Notes: generated from the letters alone by a model not told the origin. DNA of 64,000 nt from Sipunculus nudus (GCA_026874595.1 CM049320.1:51846714-51910713); one strand, 5' to 3'. Positions 1 through 11,747 are shown, counted from the stretch's first letter. Made by a program: numbers and translations.

Positions 1-298
1 TGTCAAAATGCCAGTTTGACAGAACATATTAAACATATATATAACAATTTAAATGATGACAGCCAGAGGATTGCTCACTATAAACTCAGAAAGTCACCGC
101 CATGTTCCACTCATCAATTCTGAGCCTAGCATATGTGGTGAAAATTAATGTGAAACATGCTTTGCTTATAAACCGCCTATAAAACAGACTAGTATTGAAG
201 CTGACATATTTATATATAGATAAACACATACGTTAAAAAAACATTTTGAATTAAAAGGTATAAAAAGTAAAATGCGGTATGACCCAGCTGAACTATCC

Positions 299-300
<2 letters not shown>

Positions 301-360
<60 letters not shown>
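301..360. repeat. (TA)n microsatellite at pogo insertion site
   Basis: About 30 uninterrupted TA dinucleotides directly left of the pogo-like element. In unit B the tract is 27722-27776. Confidence 0.97.
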
Positions 361-362
<2 letters not shown>

Positions 363-1406
363 AACGAAGCCGCTTAATTGCAAGAGGCTTTTGTCAAGCA
401 AAATTGTTGCAATTAACCGAAGTTTCATTTAGGCGAAGTTCATCGTGTACCATATGTAAGGTGAAGCCGAATGATCGGTTGGACAGCCAAATATCTAATT
501 AATTTAGCATTTGTTTTGTAACACTATTCGTATTGTGATAAAGAATAAAAACACCAGTATTAGGTAACCTTAACTAAAAAAATAAAAATATATACAAGAG
601 AACACATTAAAAGCCAATGTTGATGCTGAGAGGGTGCTCTGAGCATCGTCAATCTCTGAGACAATCTTGACGACCATCTTCTTTCTGTAGTCGTGTTTCA
701 GACTTCGGATGATTCCCATGTCGCAGGCCTGTATTATTGAAGTTGTGTTTGGAGGCTTGACATTCTTTAGGCCATTTGCGGAGTCATTAGAATGCGCTGC
801 ACAGTTGTCAACCACCAGGACGACATGTCTGTTCTGCAGATGCATTTGTTTGTCGAACGCCGTCAGCCATTCTTTAAACAGAACTCCAGTCACCCATGAA
901 TTGCTGCTTTCGCGGATTTTTTGCTTTTGCCGATGATCAGTAGAGGGCGCTTGTCTGTACCTGTCATGTTACCCGCTACAAAGGCTCTCGTGATCAAGGT
1001 GTTTAATATGCGTTACGTATTTTTCACCTACCATTGTTAACCCACTTAAAAGAGATGTGTGCTGTGACCGTATGGAATCTCATCACCGAGCACAGGGTAA
1101 TTAAGGTCCTTTGTACACATGTGCACCTGCAGTTATCACAGTGGCTACTTTTGATGTTCCGGTCTATGATCATTATTGGTATAACACAAACACAACTCAC
1201 CGACTGATTGAAGTACTTGCATTTAATGTGAGATTTCTACCTTTCTGCCCATATTTCCCTTGCGTTAATCGGAAGTTTGCGATTATGAGGCTTCCAATTA
1301 TGCGGCGCTTTTTTAATGATAACATATAGGAAATGGTTTTGGTTTTCATAATTTCTTGCAAATAAGCGGCATTTTCTGTTAACCGACTTGCAAATAAGTG
1401 GCGTCG

Positions 1407-1410
<4 letters not shown>
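361..1410. mobile_element. pogo/Tigger-like DNA transposon, unit A (1050 bp, decayed)
   Basis: Bounded by imperfect terminal inverted repeats: CAAACGAAGCCGCTT at the left and, on the opposite strand, CAGACGACGCCACTT at the right, both followed by TTGCAAG a few bases on. A second subterminal copy of the right-end motif (GCCGCTTATTTGCAAG on the - strand) lies at about 1356-1371. TA lies on both sides, as expected for pogo insertion at TA. Inside is a C-terminal piece of a DDE_1 transposase on the - strand. Unit C has the same flanks without the element (54530-54590), so the boundaries are supported by an empty site. Confidence 0.9.
570..1000 (-). pseudogene. pogo/CENP-B-type DDE_1 transposase fragment, unit A
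   Basis: An open frame at 570-893 (107 aa) carries VVDNCAAHS and, further on, a PPNTTS..QACDMGIIRSLK block. These match the second and third acidic catalytic blocks of DDE_1 (pogo, Tigger, jerky, CENP-B) transposases. Upstream on the - strand, at about 1000-905, another frame reads AGNMTGTDKRPLLIIGKSK, the conserved stretch preceding that domain, so a frameshift near 900 separates the two pieces. The DNA-binding domain and first catalytic Asp are absent. A non-functional remnant of a cut-and-paste transposase. Confidence 0.88.
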
Positions 1411-1490
<80 letters not shown>

Positions 1491-1496
1491 GAGAGA
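1411..1496. repeat. Composite (TA)n(GA)n microsatellite, unit A
   Basis: TA repeats 1411-1446 passing directly into GA repeats to about 1496. Unit B equivalent is 28827-28902. Apparent long reading frames here (runs of YIYI or SLSL) are artefacts. Confidence 0.97.
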
Positions 1497-1607
1497 TATG
1501 TAAGAATAGCCTTGCTGGTTCTTTGTTTAGAGAAGTGGAACATAAATACACAGTAAAAAGTCGGTCCACGGCCGATCAAATTGAGCCCATGACCTTCCGA
1601 CTGGAGA

Positions 1608-1610
<3 letters not shown>

Positions 1611-1673
<63 letters not shown>
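1611..1673. repeat. (TA)n microsatellite before pseudogene exon, unit A
   Basis: About 31 TA units ending about 20 bp upstream of the sulfotransferase pseudogene exon. The intact gene has only a short TATATA stretch at the same intronic place. Unit B equivalent is 29022-29084. Confidence 0.97.
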
Positions 1674-1675
<2 letters not shown>

Positions 1676-1690
1676 ATGACACTTTTCAAG

Positions 1691-2381
1691 AAATTGTTTG
1701 GATGGTATCCATCCTTCGTGAAATATTATCCAAGGTCCACCTAGATATTTTCGAAAAGTCCGGGCGTTTCCAATTGGAACGATTTTTGGAAGGAAACACA
1801 GAAAAGGCAACAAGGCTGCATCGTCCGACCATACTTTTGTTTACATGTTACCAAGGAAACTCTATTGAAGAAAGCTTAAAATCATCAATGCTGTTCGGAT
1901 CCGAAAGATTTGGCAGTGCCGTATTACTATTTTCATAATAAAGTAGTAGCTTTGCGAGCTTGGAAGGAACAAGGGTGTCTTCTTTGATGCATATATGAGA
2001 GGGAATTATTCTTTGGGAGTTAATTTGATCACGTGGTTAGTTTCCTTCCCAATCAAAACGACTCCAGTATTTTCCATGTGACATATAAAGCCCTTAGAAG
2101 AGACCCATCTCGGCGGATCAGTGATAAAGCAGAATTCAACGGAAACCCCTGAATCCAGAGAACCTTGATAAAATCGGGAAGCTATCGGACGTTGATACAA
2201 TGAAAAAGCATCTGTTTAACCGATCGGATGTACAACCCTGCCACCTGGCGGTTGGTTTATGCGATCCAACATAGTTGGTTCCTGGAAATAACTCTTCATT
2301 GACTGGCAAAACAAATAGAAAAAAGATGCAATTATGGAAAAGATGGAGAAGGAGCAAAGTTTCCGATTTGACTGCAATTGA
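1691..2381 (+). pseudogene. Sulfotransferase exon-2 pseudogene, unit A
   Basis: Collinear along its whole length with exon 2 of the intact gene at 13401-14107. One frame opens with FGW-like sequence then LSKVHLDIFEKS and RFLEGNTEK. Further on, in shifting frames, come remnants of the PAPS-binding block (aatccgaaagat became GGATCCGAAAGATTTG), the MKKHLFN segment and the C-terminal RFDCN-like end. Several indels and stops break the frame, and the acceptor AG context (TTTTCAAG) is altered. No exon 1 lies upstream, where the neighbouring sequence is microsatellite and the pogo insertion. The 3' flank (2382-2880) still matches the flank of the intact gene. Confidence 0.92.
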
Positions 2382-3053
2382 CAATATGCTCTGAGTAGCA
2401 CTCTGTCCAAACAGCACGATAAATGAAAATGAAAAGCTGTTTTCCAACTCTGTGATAAATGTGGAAACGATCACCTGTAATGATTGTAGTTGTTTTTCAA
2501 TGAATGTAAATAATCAATTTAACATATTTACTTCTATCATGTCATACACATTTAAACTTACCGTGCACAGTACTTGTAGGTATCATTTTTCCCTCTATCA
2601 TATTTAGCAATGTCCTTCAAACATATTCTTTTCTCGAGTCTCAATGATAGTCACAAGCAGAAAACATTTAGTATGAACTCATTGACTAGTATTTATTCAC
2701 GATCATGTACAGATGATTTGCCATTTAAAAGAACAATGAATATACGGTGCAATATAAATAATCACAAATGTTAATTTATGATAAGAGAAAGAATAATATT
2801 ATTAAATCGCATCTATAGCGATGGGAGAAAAGTAAGAGAACATTTGTAATCAGAAGTTAAGCGGGATCCTATTAGTAATACATATTCAGCCTGAGATCTG
2901 ATATAGGAAGCCTTGCTTACTTTTTATGCCTTATATAATGTAGACATTGCTTACGGCTATCACCTTCAGCTGCTGTATAACTTCGCAGTCTTTGGTGAAA
3001 AGGGAGACAAGTTATCAAGTCTACCAGCGAGGCAATGCTCTATATCACAAAGA

Positions 3054-3100
<47 letters not shown>

Positions 3101-3840
3101 AACTGCACAATTCCTTAATAACAAGTGCACATATTCCAATTTTAGTCCTTTCAGACAGGGTTAATTAGATGTTAAGATACGACCCGTACACTTATGGCCA
3201 TTAGCCAGTCAACAGTAACGAAAGTGTTCTGTTTCATACATTGTACTTCCGGAATTTAATCACTTACATACTCGTTAAATGTCCAAAATAATGCAATAAT
3301 GTAAAATACACCAATGTCGAATTGAGTATGAAACTTGGTCTTCAAATGAAATAAGGTGTGTACAACATAAATTACTACCTCAACAATATTTGATTTTTCT
3401 CTTGTTTGGGGAGAGTCTTCGTATTGGCGAATACATCAATTAACCGTGAGTTAAGACCTCTTTCTCGTTGTGTCACATTCTGCCTGCCTTTTAATTTTTG
3501 TATTTATATCAGCTACTTCGGAGACATGCTATCCAAAGATCATAATCGGTATTAATATCATCCCATTCCTATCTTAGTAAACAATTCCACTTTGTGCCGG
3601 AGACCTTGACCGATTTCCTTGACATTAAAAGTTGTTTTGTATGACCAGGAACAATACATTATATGAACATAAAACAAGGGTCCTAGTTGTCACAACTATA
3701 AGCAAAACTCATAAGGACTAAGCTAACAGGTCCAAAATCAAATGAAATAGAATATTCTAGAACATTTTAGACAAACTTTATTGTTTAACACGCTGTTGTA
3801 TCGAACATATAATGTGTAAACACGACCTTATTCCCTTCCC
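2382..3840. repeat. Sulfotransferase 3'-flank then 5'-flank modules, unit A
   Basis: 2382-2880 matches the 3' flank of the intact gene (for example GTGGAAACGATCACCTGTAA at ~2460 and ~14178). 3110-3780 matches the 5' flank upstream of the intact gene (CTCATTCTGCCTGCC-type and ATCAGCTACTTCGGAG segments, cf. ~12180-12230). A (TA)n(TG)n microsatellite sits at 3053-3100. No coding potential seen. Confidence 0.8.
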
Positions 3841-3916
3841 ATCGGAACCAGACTCAAATAAATGCGTAGTATGTTTTCCAGCTTTTAGCGTGTCGTCCTA
3901 GCATTCCAAAGTAAAA

Positions 3917-4401
3917 TGACATGTGACTTCTCAGACAGTGAGTCTAACTGACCACACAGCGAAAAGTGCACTCCATGATTTTTTTTTTTTAATCTGATTA
4001 TGCGTCGGATGTAAACAAAAGCCTTTTGAAGGTGACCTTGGTTTTATACCTAATTCTTCTATTACCTTCCAATATAATCTGACAATAAACAGTAAGTGTT
4101 ATCCCTATTAAATAACTGTGTAATCACAATCTCACCCTAGATCATCAATGGATGACATGAATACATTACCCGCTCCTGGTCTATAGCTATGACGTCACAT
4201 GCGATTCTCTTTCTTGAGTCTTTCAACGCCAGTATATATTCATCAATACATCAGCATTCATATAACATTATATTAGTGATGTTTATAAAATAAACCTGTA
4301 TATGACATTATATCGGTGATGTTTACAAAATAAACATTTTACATACAATACATAGGTCTTGGGTTTTGTTTCAACATCATTAAATATGGGCAATTGTGTC
4401 A
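3917..4401 (-). mobile_element. Ty3/Gypsy LTR, unit A
   Basis: A 485-bp segment ending in TGACA and TGTCA inverted ends. Read on the - strand it begins TGACACAATTG and ends GAAGTCACATGTCA. Immediately upstream on the - strand (plus 4402-4414) is a purine tract AAGGAGGGGCGAG, the expected polypurine primer next to a 3' LTR. A TATAAAA box (plus ~4043-4050) and a CRE-like TGACGTCA (plus ~4190) lie inside. No second LTR was found, so the element is a one-sided fragment. The same LTR, with a 1-bp length difference, is at 31938-32421. Confidence 0.75.
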
Positions 4402-4869
4402 CTCGCCCCTCCTTAAGAAATATTTCTCAGTGGGAGACTTTTTCCAAAAATATAAACAAATACCATATTTTATGGTATATTGACGAACAATGAAATAACG
4501 ACAACCTTTAATCTAACATTAATAATTACCATTGTAATTAATTTATTACATTTACAGTTATCACTAAATTGTTTTATCATGGTGATAATGTCCAGTGCAA
4601 CATGCAAATACTAAGATAACAATTTAACAATATCGCATATTGAAAAATTTGTCCATGTATGTAATTATACATTGATACAACATACCAGTACTACTATCAT
4701 ATTCCTTTTAACACTTTGATCATACATGACAAATATTTTTTCTGTATCCTAATATAAGTTTCTTATATAACTATTTACACTACTTTTGGAAATTCCATAT
4801 TATCTTCTTATAAACCAGTAGTAGTACTGCATACCAAAAGTATGTCCCTTCTAGATAATTATTAATTAG

Positions 4870-5560
4870 ATCAATGAATGGATATTTACACAACCCGTCT
4901 TAAAAAATCTGCTCCATCGTTTTTATTCCACAGATTCCACCATAAACCTGTAGTTTGGAAGATGCAAAGACCATCTCATGATACTGTTGGTGATGCATTT
5001 AGGTTTGTTCAGATAAAGAAGGTGTTGGTGATCTGTTTGCACAGTAAATTCAACACCTGTAAGATAAAATTTAAATTATTCCACAACCGACGCTAAAGCT
5101 AAATATTCCTTTTCAATTGTGGAGTTTTCCTCCCTCTAATTTACAGTTTCTTGCTGGCATAAGCAACTGGGAATAATTGTGAATCGTGCTACTGTAACAA
5201 AATAGCACCAATCTCTATATTTGAACCATCAGTTTATAACACAAATGGTTTGATGGGATTATGTAACTGCAAAATTGGTCTCTTTACCAAATAATCCTTT
5301 AATGTACAGTGAGCTCTCTATCGTGGCTCATCCCATTCTACTTTGTTAGGTTTCCCTTTCTTGGTCAAATGTGTTCATGGTGCAGCTATGGCAGGAGAAT
5401 TAGGAATCTAATTCCTGTAGTACCCTACCAATCCATTAAATGGTCGAATCTCCTTCTTGGTTCTAGATCTAGCTGCTCCGTCAATAATAAAAAAATGGTC
5501 ATCATGTGGACCAATGACATTGACCTCAATTTGGTGCCATAAAAAAACAACACTTGTTTG
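4870..5560 (-). pseudogene. Gypsy pol fragment: reverse transcriptase thumb and RNase H, unit A
   Basis: On the - strand from ~5500 downward the translation shows TKKEIRPFNGLVGYYRN, then KGKPNKVEWDEP, LKDYLVKRPILQL, a GAILLQ..HDSQLFPVAYASKKL block, then (after a +1 shift) STIEKEYLAL and YLTGVEFTVQTDHQ. This is the standard order of the Gypsy RT C-terminus and RNase H-like domain. At least four stop codons and one frameshift show it is dead. Plus-strand open frames over this segment (4878-5096, 5309-5542) are antisense shadows. Confidence 0.92.
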
Positions 5561-5689
5561 GTCCACGCGTGTCATTTTTTTTGGCTACGCACCATTTCTT
5601 TGTCATATTTGGTCACTTTTCATGACCCTGTGATGCAAGCAGATTTGAACGTACATTTAGAACAAAGGAAAATACGCCGAATAGGGGAC

Positions 5690-6066
5690 AATATCCCTTA
5701 TACCTGTCTTGTGATTTTCCTAGTTCTGTAGGGCCTTATTCCAGAGTTTTCACTATTCTCTCTCTAAATTCAAAGACGTACTGATAACAACTCTGAACTT
5801 CTAGAGTCTGTAATTCTTTTGAACATAACTCTTTCAAAATTTGCATTGGTCCTCTAACAGGCCGACAATACAACAATTCAAATGGGTAAAAGCTGTGGCC
5901 TCTTGTGGCACTTCTCTATATGCAAACAGTAATGCATTGATGTACCTATGCAAGTGCTTAGGTTGTTCATCACAAAATCGCCTTAACATTCTTTTGAGGT
6001 ACCCATTCAACCTCTCAACAAGACCATTGCAAGTGGGATGGTATGGTAGTCTCTTTGTATCTAAGC
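5690..6066 (-). pseudogene. Gypsy integrase fragment, unit A
   Basis: The - strand shows LPYHPTCNGLVERLNGYLK, then FCDEQPKHLHRYINALLFA and YREVPQEAT, i.e. the end of the integrase catalytic core with the conserved Glu of GLVER. A C-terminal stretch PMQILKELCSKE and LGKSQDRYKGY follows to ~5690 after frame changes. It lacks the zinc finger and first catalytic Asp. The first ten residues of the open frame (to 6088) come from flanking DNA, not from the element. Integrase lies 5' of RT on the coding strand, the reverse of the normal pol order. Confidence 0.9.
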
Positions 6067-6268
6067 TTAGCGGGTGCCTTGCTTCCAAGTCGGCCGGTTA
6101 CACCATTACGCTGGTTTTCATGAGGTATGACATTGTCACTTTCTAAACCGACATCTAAAGAGTATATATATGCATCAATTCGCTAAGCTTGCGGTCTGGT
6201 TTGGTAAAGTTTTTCTCAAATTCTGCTAAAAGAAAAATGTGCATCAGTTTTATCGATGCAGGGCTAGG

Positions 6269-6273
<5 letters not shown>

Positions 6274-6317
<44 letters not shown>

Positions 6318-6340
6318 ACACACACATATGTATATATATA
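6274..6340. repeat. (TA)n microsatellite in ghost unit, unit A
   Basis: TA tract with short ACACAC interruption, after GGGCTAGGATTG. Unit B equivalent is 34297-34375. Similar tracts occur at 7207-7247 ((CA)n(TA)n) and 9546-9572. Confidence 0.95.
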
Positions 6341-6833
6341 TCACATCAGAACTGCTAATGTTTGGCACGCAGTTATATTAAACATATAAATTATGGAGCG
6401 TAGATAATTAATCCGCCCGTATGCCTTCATCTGTCTATCAACGCTGTGATCAGTAAAAAAAAGAGTGCGTAAGTCTGTAGTTCTCCTGTACTACATCAGT
6501 TTCATCAATGCGGTGCTGGGATAATATTTATATATTCATATTTAGAATTTTAAAAGGGCTAAGAATATATGGCGCATTATAAATAATAACTTTGCTTTTC
6601 AAAAGTTATTTTATGGTGAGAAAAGTAAAAATTATATTTTCCCAGGGATAATAGCTTTAACCGTTTGGTGATATAATTGTGCCATGAGAGCTAATATTGT
6701 TTTGCACGCTGTTGCATGGAAAATATAATTTGTGGAGCGAAGACAAAGCTTCTGCCCTCCCCCTTTCTGCTGTCTATCATCGCTGTGTTCAGTGAGAAAA
6801 CGGCCGAGTACATAAGTCTGTAGTTCTCCTGTA

Positions 6834-6852
6834 GTGCCCCCAGATGGCGCAC
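6834..6852. promoter_or_regulatory. CTCF-like motif, ghost copy 1, unit A
   Basis: GTGCCCCCAGATGGCGCAC resembles the bilaterian CTCF core CCASYAGRKGGCGC. Present in three ghost 3'-flank copies per cassette. Motif match by eye only. Confidence 0.4.
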
Positions 6853-7206
6853 CATAGTTCATTATGACCCAAGAGTGGTTATGTAAAATAACCCATCAAC
6901 CAGGCCCCGCTATGCGTCAGTGAGTGCTTGGCATGAATTGTATACCTACGCGTGTGTTTATAACATCGTTTAAAGTACAAAATGGCTCATTAATGTAAAA
7001 TACACGAGCGTCACATTGAGTGTGGACCTTGGCAGCCCTTCAAGTGATACCACTCTTTAAAACAAGGTGTTTACAACATAATTTACTACCTCAACAAGAT
7101 TTTATCTTTCACTTGTTTGGAGAAAGTCTTCGTATCAGCGAATTCATCAGTTAATCTTGAAGGTGAGACCTCTTTCTGTTCCATAGATGCAGGGCTAGGA
7201 TTGTAT

Positions 7207-7247
<41 letters not shown>

Positions 7248-7407
7248 CGTGTCACATGAGAGCTGCTTATGTTTTGCACGCTGTTGTATTGAACATATAA
7301 TTTGTGGATTCGTAGACAATTCTTCCGCCCTCCCGCCTTCGAGTGTCTATCATCGCTGTGTTCAGTGAGAAAAAAAGCCGAGTGCGTTAGTCTGTAGTTC
7401 TCCTGTA

Positions 7408-7426
7408 GTACCCCGAGGTGGCGCAC
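7408..7426. promoter_or_regulatory. CTCF-like motif, ghost copy 2, unit A
   Basis: GTACCCCGAGGTGGCGCAC; a weaker version of the same motif at the equivalent place of the next ghost copy. Confidence 0.35.
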
Positions 7427-8322
7427 CATAGAACATTCTGACCAAACAGTGGTTATATTATAGAACTCATAAACCAGGGCCCGCTCTGCGTCAGTAAGTT
7501 ATTGGCAGGAAAGCGCATCCATTACAACAGTACAATCAGGACACAGTGAGACACGAGCGACGCTACTTGCCTCCGTCTGTAGGTAACCCTGACCTTCGAT
7601 AACAAATACCTTATTCTGAATTCAACACGATGAAATTGACAGGGCCTCTCAGCGTGTGAAGTATGAACTTATTTGATCATGTTAAACTGTAATACTGAGG
7701 GCAATCAAATACGAAACCGGAGCGATAAAAGACTTGTCAAAGAAAATAAAGTCCATCAATGACATAACACCTATTCACGCAGAAGCCTGTAAGATGAAAA
7801 TCCCCCCTTTCTCTATAAAAAAATAATTGGCATTCCGGGCATGTTTAATGTTCTCTATGTAACAACTGCGTTATTCATGCTCAGTCATGCAAGGCAAATT
7901 TACGACAGGCCATGCAGATGAAAACTGGCACACCAGTGTGGCGATCCAGACATGGGAGTCGGTGAATATAAATTGCAGACTATACTCGTCAAACCATTTT
8001 CCTACAAGAGAGGCTCTCGATTATTATAAAGAAGGTCGCAAATAAAAAAGCCAAATCATAAAGGCCACCCCACACTGTAAAATGTAACCAGTTAAAGGTA
8101 ATTAACAATATTTACAGGCCGCATAAATAAGAAGATGTGCACCAAACAATTAATAACTTCTCTTTCAAAAAGTTAGTTTATGGTAAGAAAATTATAAACT
8201 ATATTTTCTCAGGGGTAATGGCTTATCCCTTTTGGTGATATATATGTCACATGAAAGCTTACACTGTTTTGCACGCTGTTGTATGGAAAATACAATTTGT
8301 GGAGCGTAGACAATGCCTTCGC

Positions 8323-8341
8323 CCCCCCCCCCCCCCCCCCC
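8323..8341. repeat. Poly-C tract, unit A
   Basis: About 19 consecutive C inside a ghost 3'-flank copy; the unit B tract (36360-36374) is shorter. A likely site of sequencing length error. Confidence 0.95.
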
Positions 8342-8412
8342 AATTCAGCTGTCTGTCATCGCTGTGTTCAGTGAGAAAAGAGCCGAGTGCGTAAGTCTGT
8401 AGTACTCCTGTA

Positions 8413-8431
8413 GTGCCCCCAGGTGGCGCAC
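8413..8431. promoter_or_regulatory. CTCF-like motif, ghost copy 3, unit A
   Basis: GTGCCCCCAGGTGGCGCAC is the best match of the three: 12 of 14 positions equal CCACCAGGGGGCGC. Confidence 0.45.
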
Positions 8432-10799
8432 CAGAGTATATTCTGACCCAAGAGTAGTTATGTTAAAGAACATGTCAACCATGCCCCGCTATGCGTAAGT
8501 GAGGGATAGGCAGGAATTGTATACCCACGCGTGTTCTTATAACATCGTTTTAAAGTCCAAAGTTGCGCAGTAATGTAAAATACACGAGCGTCAAATTGAG
8601 TGTGGACCTTGGCAGGCCTTCAAGTGATACCGTTCTTTAATATAAGGTCTGTACAACATAATTTAGTGCCTCAACAAGATTTAATCTTTCACCTGTTTGG
8701 AGAAAGTCTTCGTTTTGGCGAATACATTAGTTAATCTTGAAGGCGAGACCTCTTTCTCTTTGTTTTTTTGTCTGCCTTTAATTCTTGTATTCATATCAGC
8801 TGTTTCGGAGTCATGCTATCAAAAGATCAAAATCGGTATCAATATCATCCCATTCCTATCTTGGTGAAGAAACTTAGCTTTGTGCATGAGAACTTGACCA
8901 ATTGTTTTGCATTAAAAGGTGATTTGTATGATCAGGAACAATAAATTATGTGAACATAAATCAAAGGCCCTAGTCGTCAAAACTCTAATCAAGACTCTAG
9001 ATAGTTATTAAAAGGACCAGTTTACAGGTCCAACATCAAATGAAATCCGACGTATGAAAAGTTAAAAGAACATTTTAGACAAATTGCTTAAGTACTTATA
9101 AACAAGAACAGACGCACCGGAAACAGGGAAGGTTTACAAGCCTGTATACGATCGGTCGGGGTCCCGATGGGTGTTCGCATAATAAGAACGTAAATATGAA
9201 AATAACGACATATTTGTATTGCTTGGTGCGAACATGGAGGGTTTAAGTGCAAGAAGACATGTTCAGTTGGCTTGTTCATAATTCATGAAACAACATGTCC
9301 TGGAGAGGCAGAATATCTTAGCTTAGCGGTCACCTTGCTTCCAAGACGCCCGGCTACCCGGTTAAACCATTACGCTCTGGTTTTCATGAGGTGTGGCATG
9401 GTCATTTTCTAAACGGACATCTTAAGAGTATATCTATGCATTAATTCGCTTAGCTTGCCATCTGGTTTGGTCAAGTTTGTCTCAAATTCAACTTCTGCTA
9501 ATAGAACATTGTGCATCAGTTTCATCGATGCAGGGCTAGGATTGTATATATATACACACACACATGTATATATCACATGAGAGTTGCAAAGGTTTTGCAG
9601 GTGATGTTTTGAACATATAATTTATTGAGCGTAGACAATTCTTCCGCCCTTCCGCCTTCGGCTGTTTATCATTTCTGTGATCAGTGAAAAATGCCGAGTA
9701 CATAAGTCTTTAGTTCTCCTGTAGTACATCAGTTTCATCAATGCAGTGCTAGGATTATATTTATATATTCATATTTAAAATTTTAAAGGGCTTTGAATAT
9801 ATGGCGCACAAAATAACTTTGCTTAACAAAAGTTATTTAATGGTAAGAAAATTAAAAACTAAATTTTCTCAGGGTAATGGGTTTGGAGAATGTCTTCGTA
9901 TTGGCGAATACATCAGTTAACCGTGAAGCTAAGACCTCTTTCTCGTTATGTCACATTCTGCCTGCCTTTTAATTTTTGTATTTATATCAGCTACTTCGGA
10001 GTCATGCTATCCAAAGATCATAATCGGTATAAATATATTCCAATTCCTATCTTAGTGAACATTCTACTCTGTGCTGGAGACCTTGACAGATTTCTTTGAC
10101 TTTAAATGTTTTGTATGACCAGGAACAATAAATTATATTATCATAAATCATGGGTTCTAGTTGTCAAAACTGTCAGCATCACTCAGCTGACAGGTCCAAA
10201 ATTAAATGAAATCCGACGTATGAAAAATTAATAGAACATTTTAGAAAAACTTTTACGACTTATAAACAAGAACACGTGGTCCGGAAAATGTACATGTTTA
10301 CAAGCCTGCGCACGGTCTTTAGGGTTCCCCAACATATTTGATTTGCTTTTTGCGAACATGGAGGGTTCAAGTGCAAACAGACGTTTTCGGTAACCTTGTT
10401 CATAATTCAAGAAATTGCATATCCTAAAAGCACAGAGCATCTTAGTTTAGCGGGTGCCTTGCTTCCAAGACGCCCGGTTACACCAGAACGCTTTGGTTTC
10501 ATGAGGTATGATAAGGTCATGTTTTGAAAAGGATAACTAAGGACTATAGCTATGCATCAATTCACTAACCTTGCTAACCTAAAACAACATTGGCATCAGT
10601 TTCATCGAAACGTGTTAGGATATATATATAAACTCATATATATGTCACATGAGAGCTCATTTTGTTTTTCACGTTGTTGTATGGAACATATATTTTGTAG
10701 AGCGTAGACAATTCTTCCGCCTTCCCTCCTTCAGCTGTCTACCATCCCTGTGTTTAGTGAAAAGAGCCAAGTGCGTGAGCGTAAAAAACTCGGACATAT

Positions 10800-11698
10800 G
10801 CCCCAGATTCACTTCAAAAGTTCATTGAAGGTAAACGACTGTGTTGTAAGGAATACCTAAATTTATTTTTGATCAACAAACATATGGCATAGCCTGTCAG
10901 ACTCACGGTTTTGGCGTCCTGTCAGTATTAAACGCTAATGGATATAGATCTGTTGTAAAACCAGAATGTTCATACTCTCAACAGTACATCCAGCCTTGCC
11001 TAATGGCTATGTAAATTCTAATGGTAATACCACACTCCAATGTCCTCTGTATACAAATGCAAAGGTATTATAGTGCCCTGCTTGGGTTACAGAACCATAC
11101 TCTCAGGACACCTATATAATAAACACAAATTTGTAAACATACAGGAGAATGAGTTGCGCAAAAATGCTAAACTTTTCACAATAAAACCTTTTTAATTAAA
11201 TCAGTCCATAAGTAAAAACCTTTTTCTGATAAATTATTTTACTTTAAGTTTTAAAGGCTACAAATAAAAGGAGCATGATCCACTTCAAATACTTTATTTA
11301 ACATTTGTTTGTTTACATTCATTTTCTGTGGCGTAACAGGACATGAAACAAAAGCAACTTATATTCTTTTCAATGTAAAATTATTTTGAATTTTTGAACA
11401 TGACATTTCTTGTTTTTCTGTTAAACGAGTATTGTATATTATTACAGGTGGTGTATAACTAATTGGTTCCTACATATGGACTGAGAGAGATAAACAAATG
11501 AACAAGTTTGATGAGACATATATACGGCAACGCAGTTTCTTACCAAACTTTCCACAACAGCATGTTGCAATAACCTGATTAGCAGTAAAAAGCGTATACT
11601 ACATGTCACCACTGAACAGAGAGTAATAAGTTGATGAACGATGTTTATTTAAAAAATGTTGAACAAATGTTCAGGATGACACACTACCACTAACACAT

Positions 11699-11747
<49 letters not shown>

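Larger units (their letters stand above)
6062..10800. repeat. Ghost sulfotransferase flank array, unit A
   Basis: Alternating diverged copies of the intact gene's 5' flank (7090-7190, 8560-9540, 9880-10620, 6062-6260) and 3' flank (6580-6950, 7250-7700, 8150-8520, 9590-9890, 10630-10790), without sulfotransferase exons. Diagnostic shared phrases are CATCAGTTTCATCGATGCAG, TTTGCACGCTGTTGTAT, GTAAGTCTGTAGTTCTCCTG and GGAGAAAGTCTTCGTATT. Short (TA)n or (CA)n tracts sit at the same place in most copies. 7700-8100 has no other recognisable content. No protein-coding gene seen. Confidence 0.8.

Noticed and set aside
1237-1569. Open frames rich in Tyr-Ile, Ser-Leu or Arg-Glu runs here and at many similar places
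   Set aside because: They are translations of (TA)n and (GA)n microsatellites.
5841-6146. 101-codon + strand open frame
   Set aside because: Antisense of the Gypsy integrase fragment.
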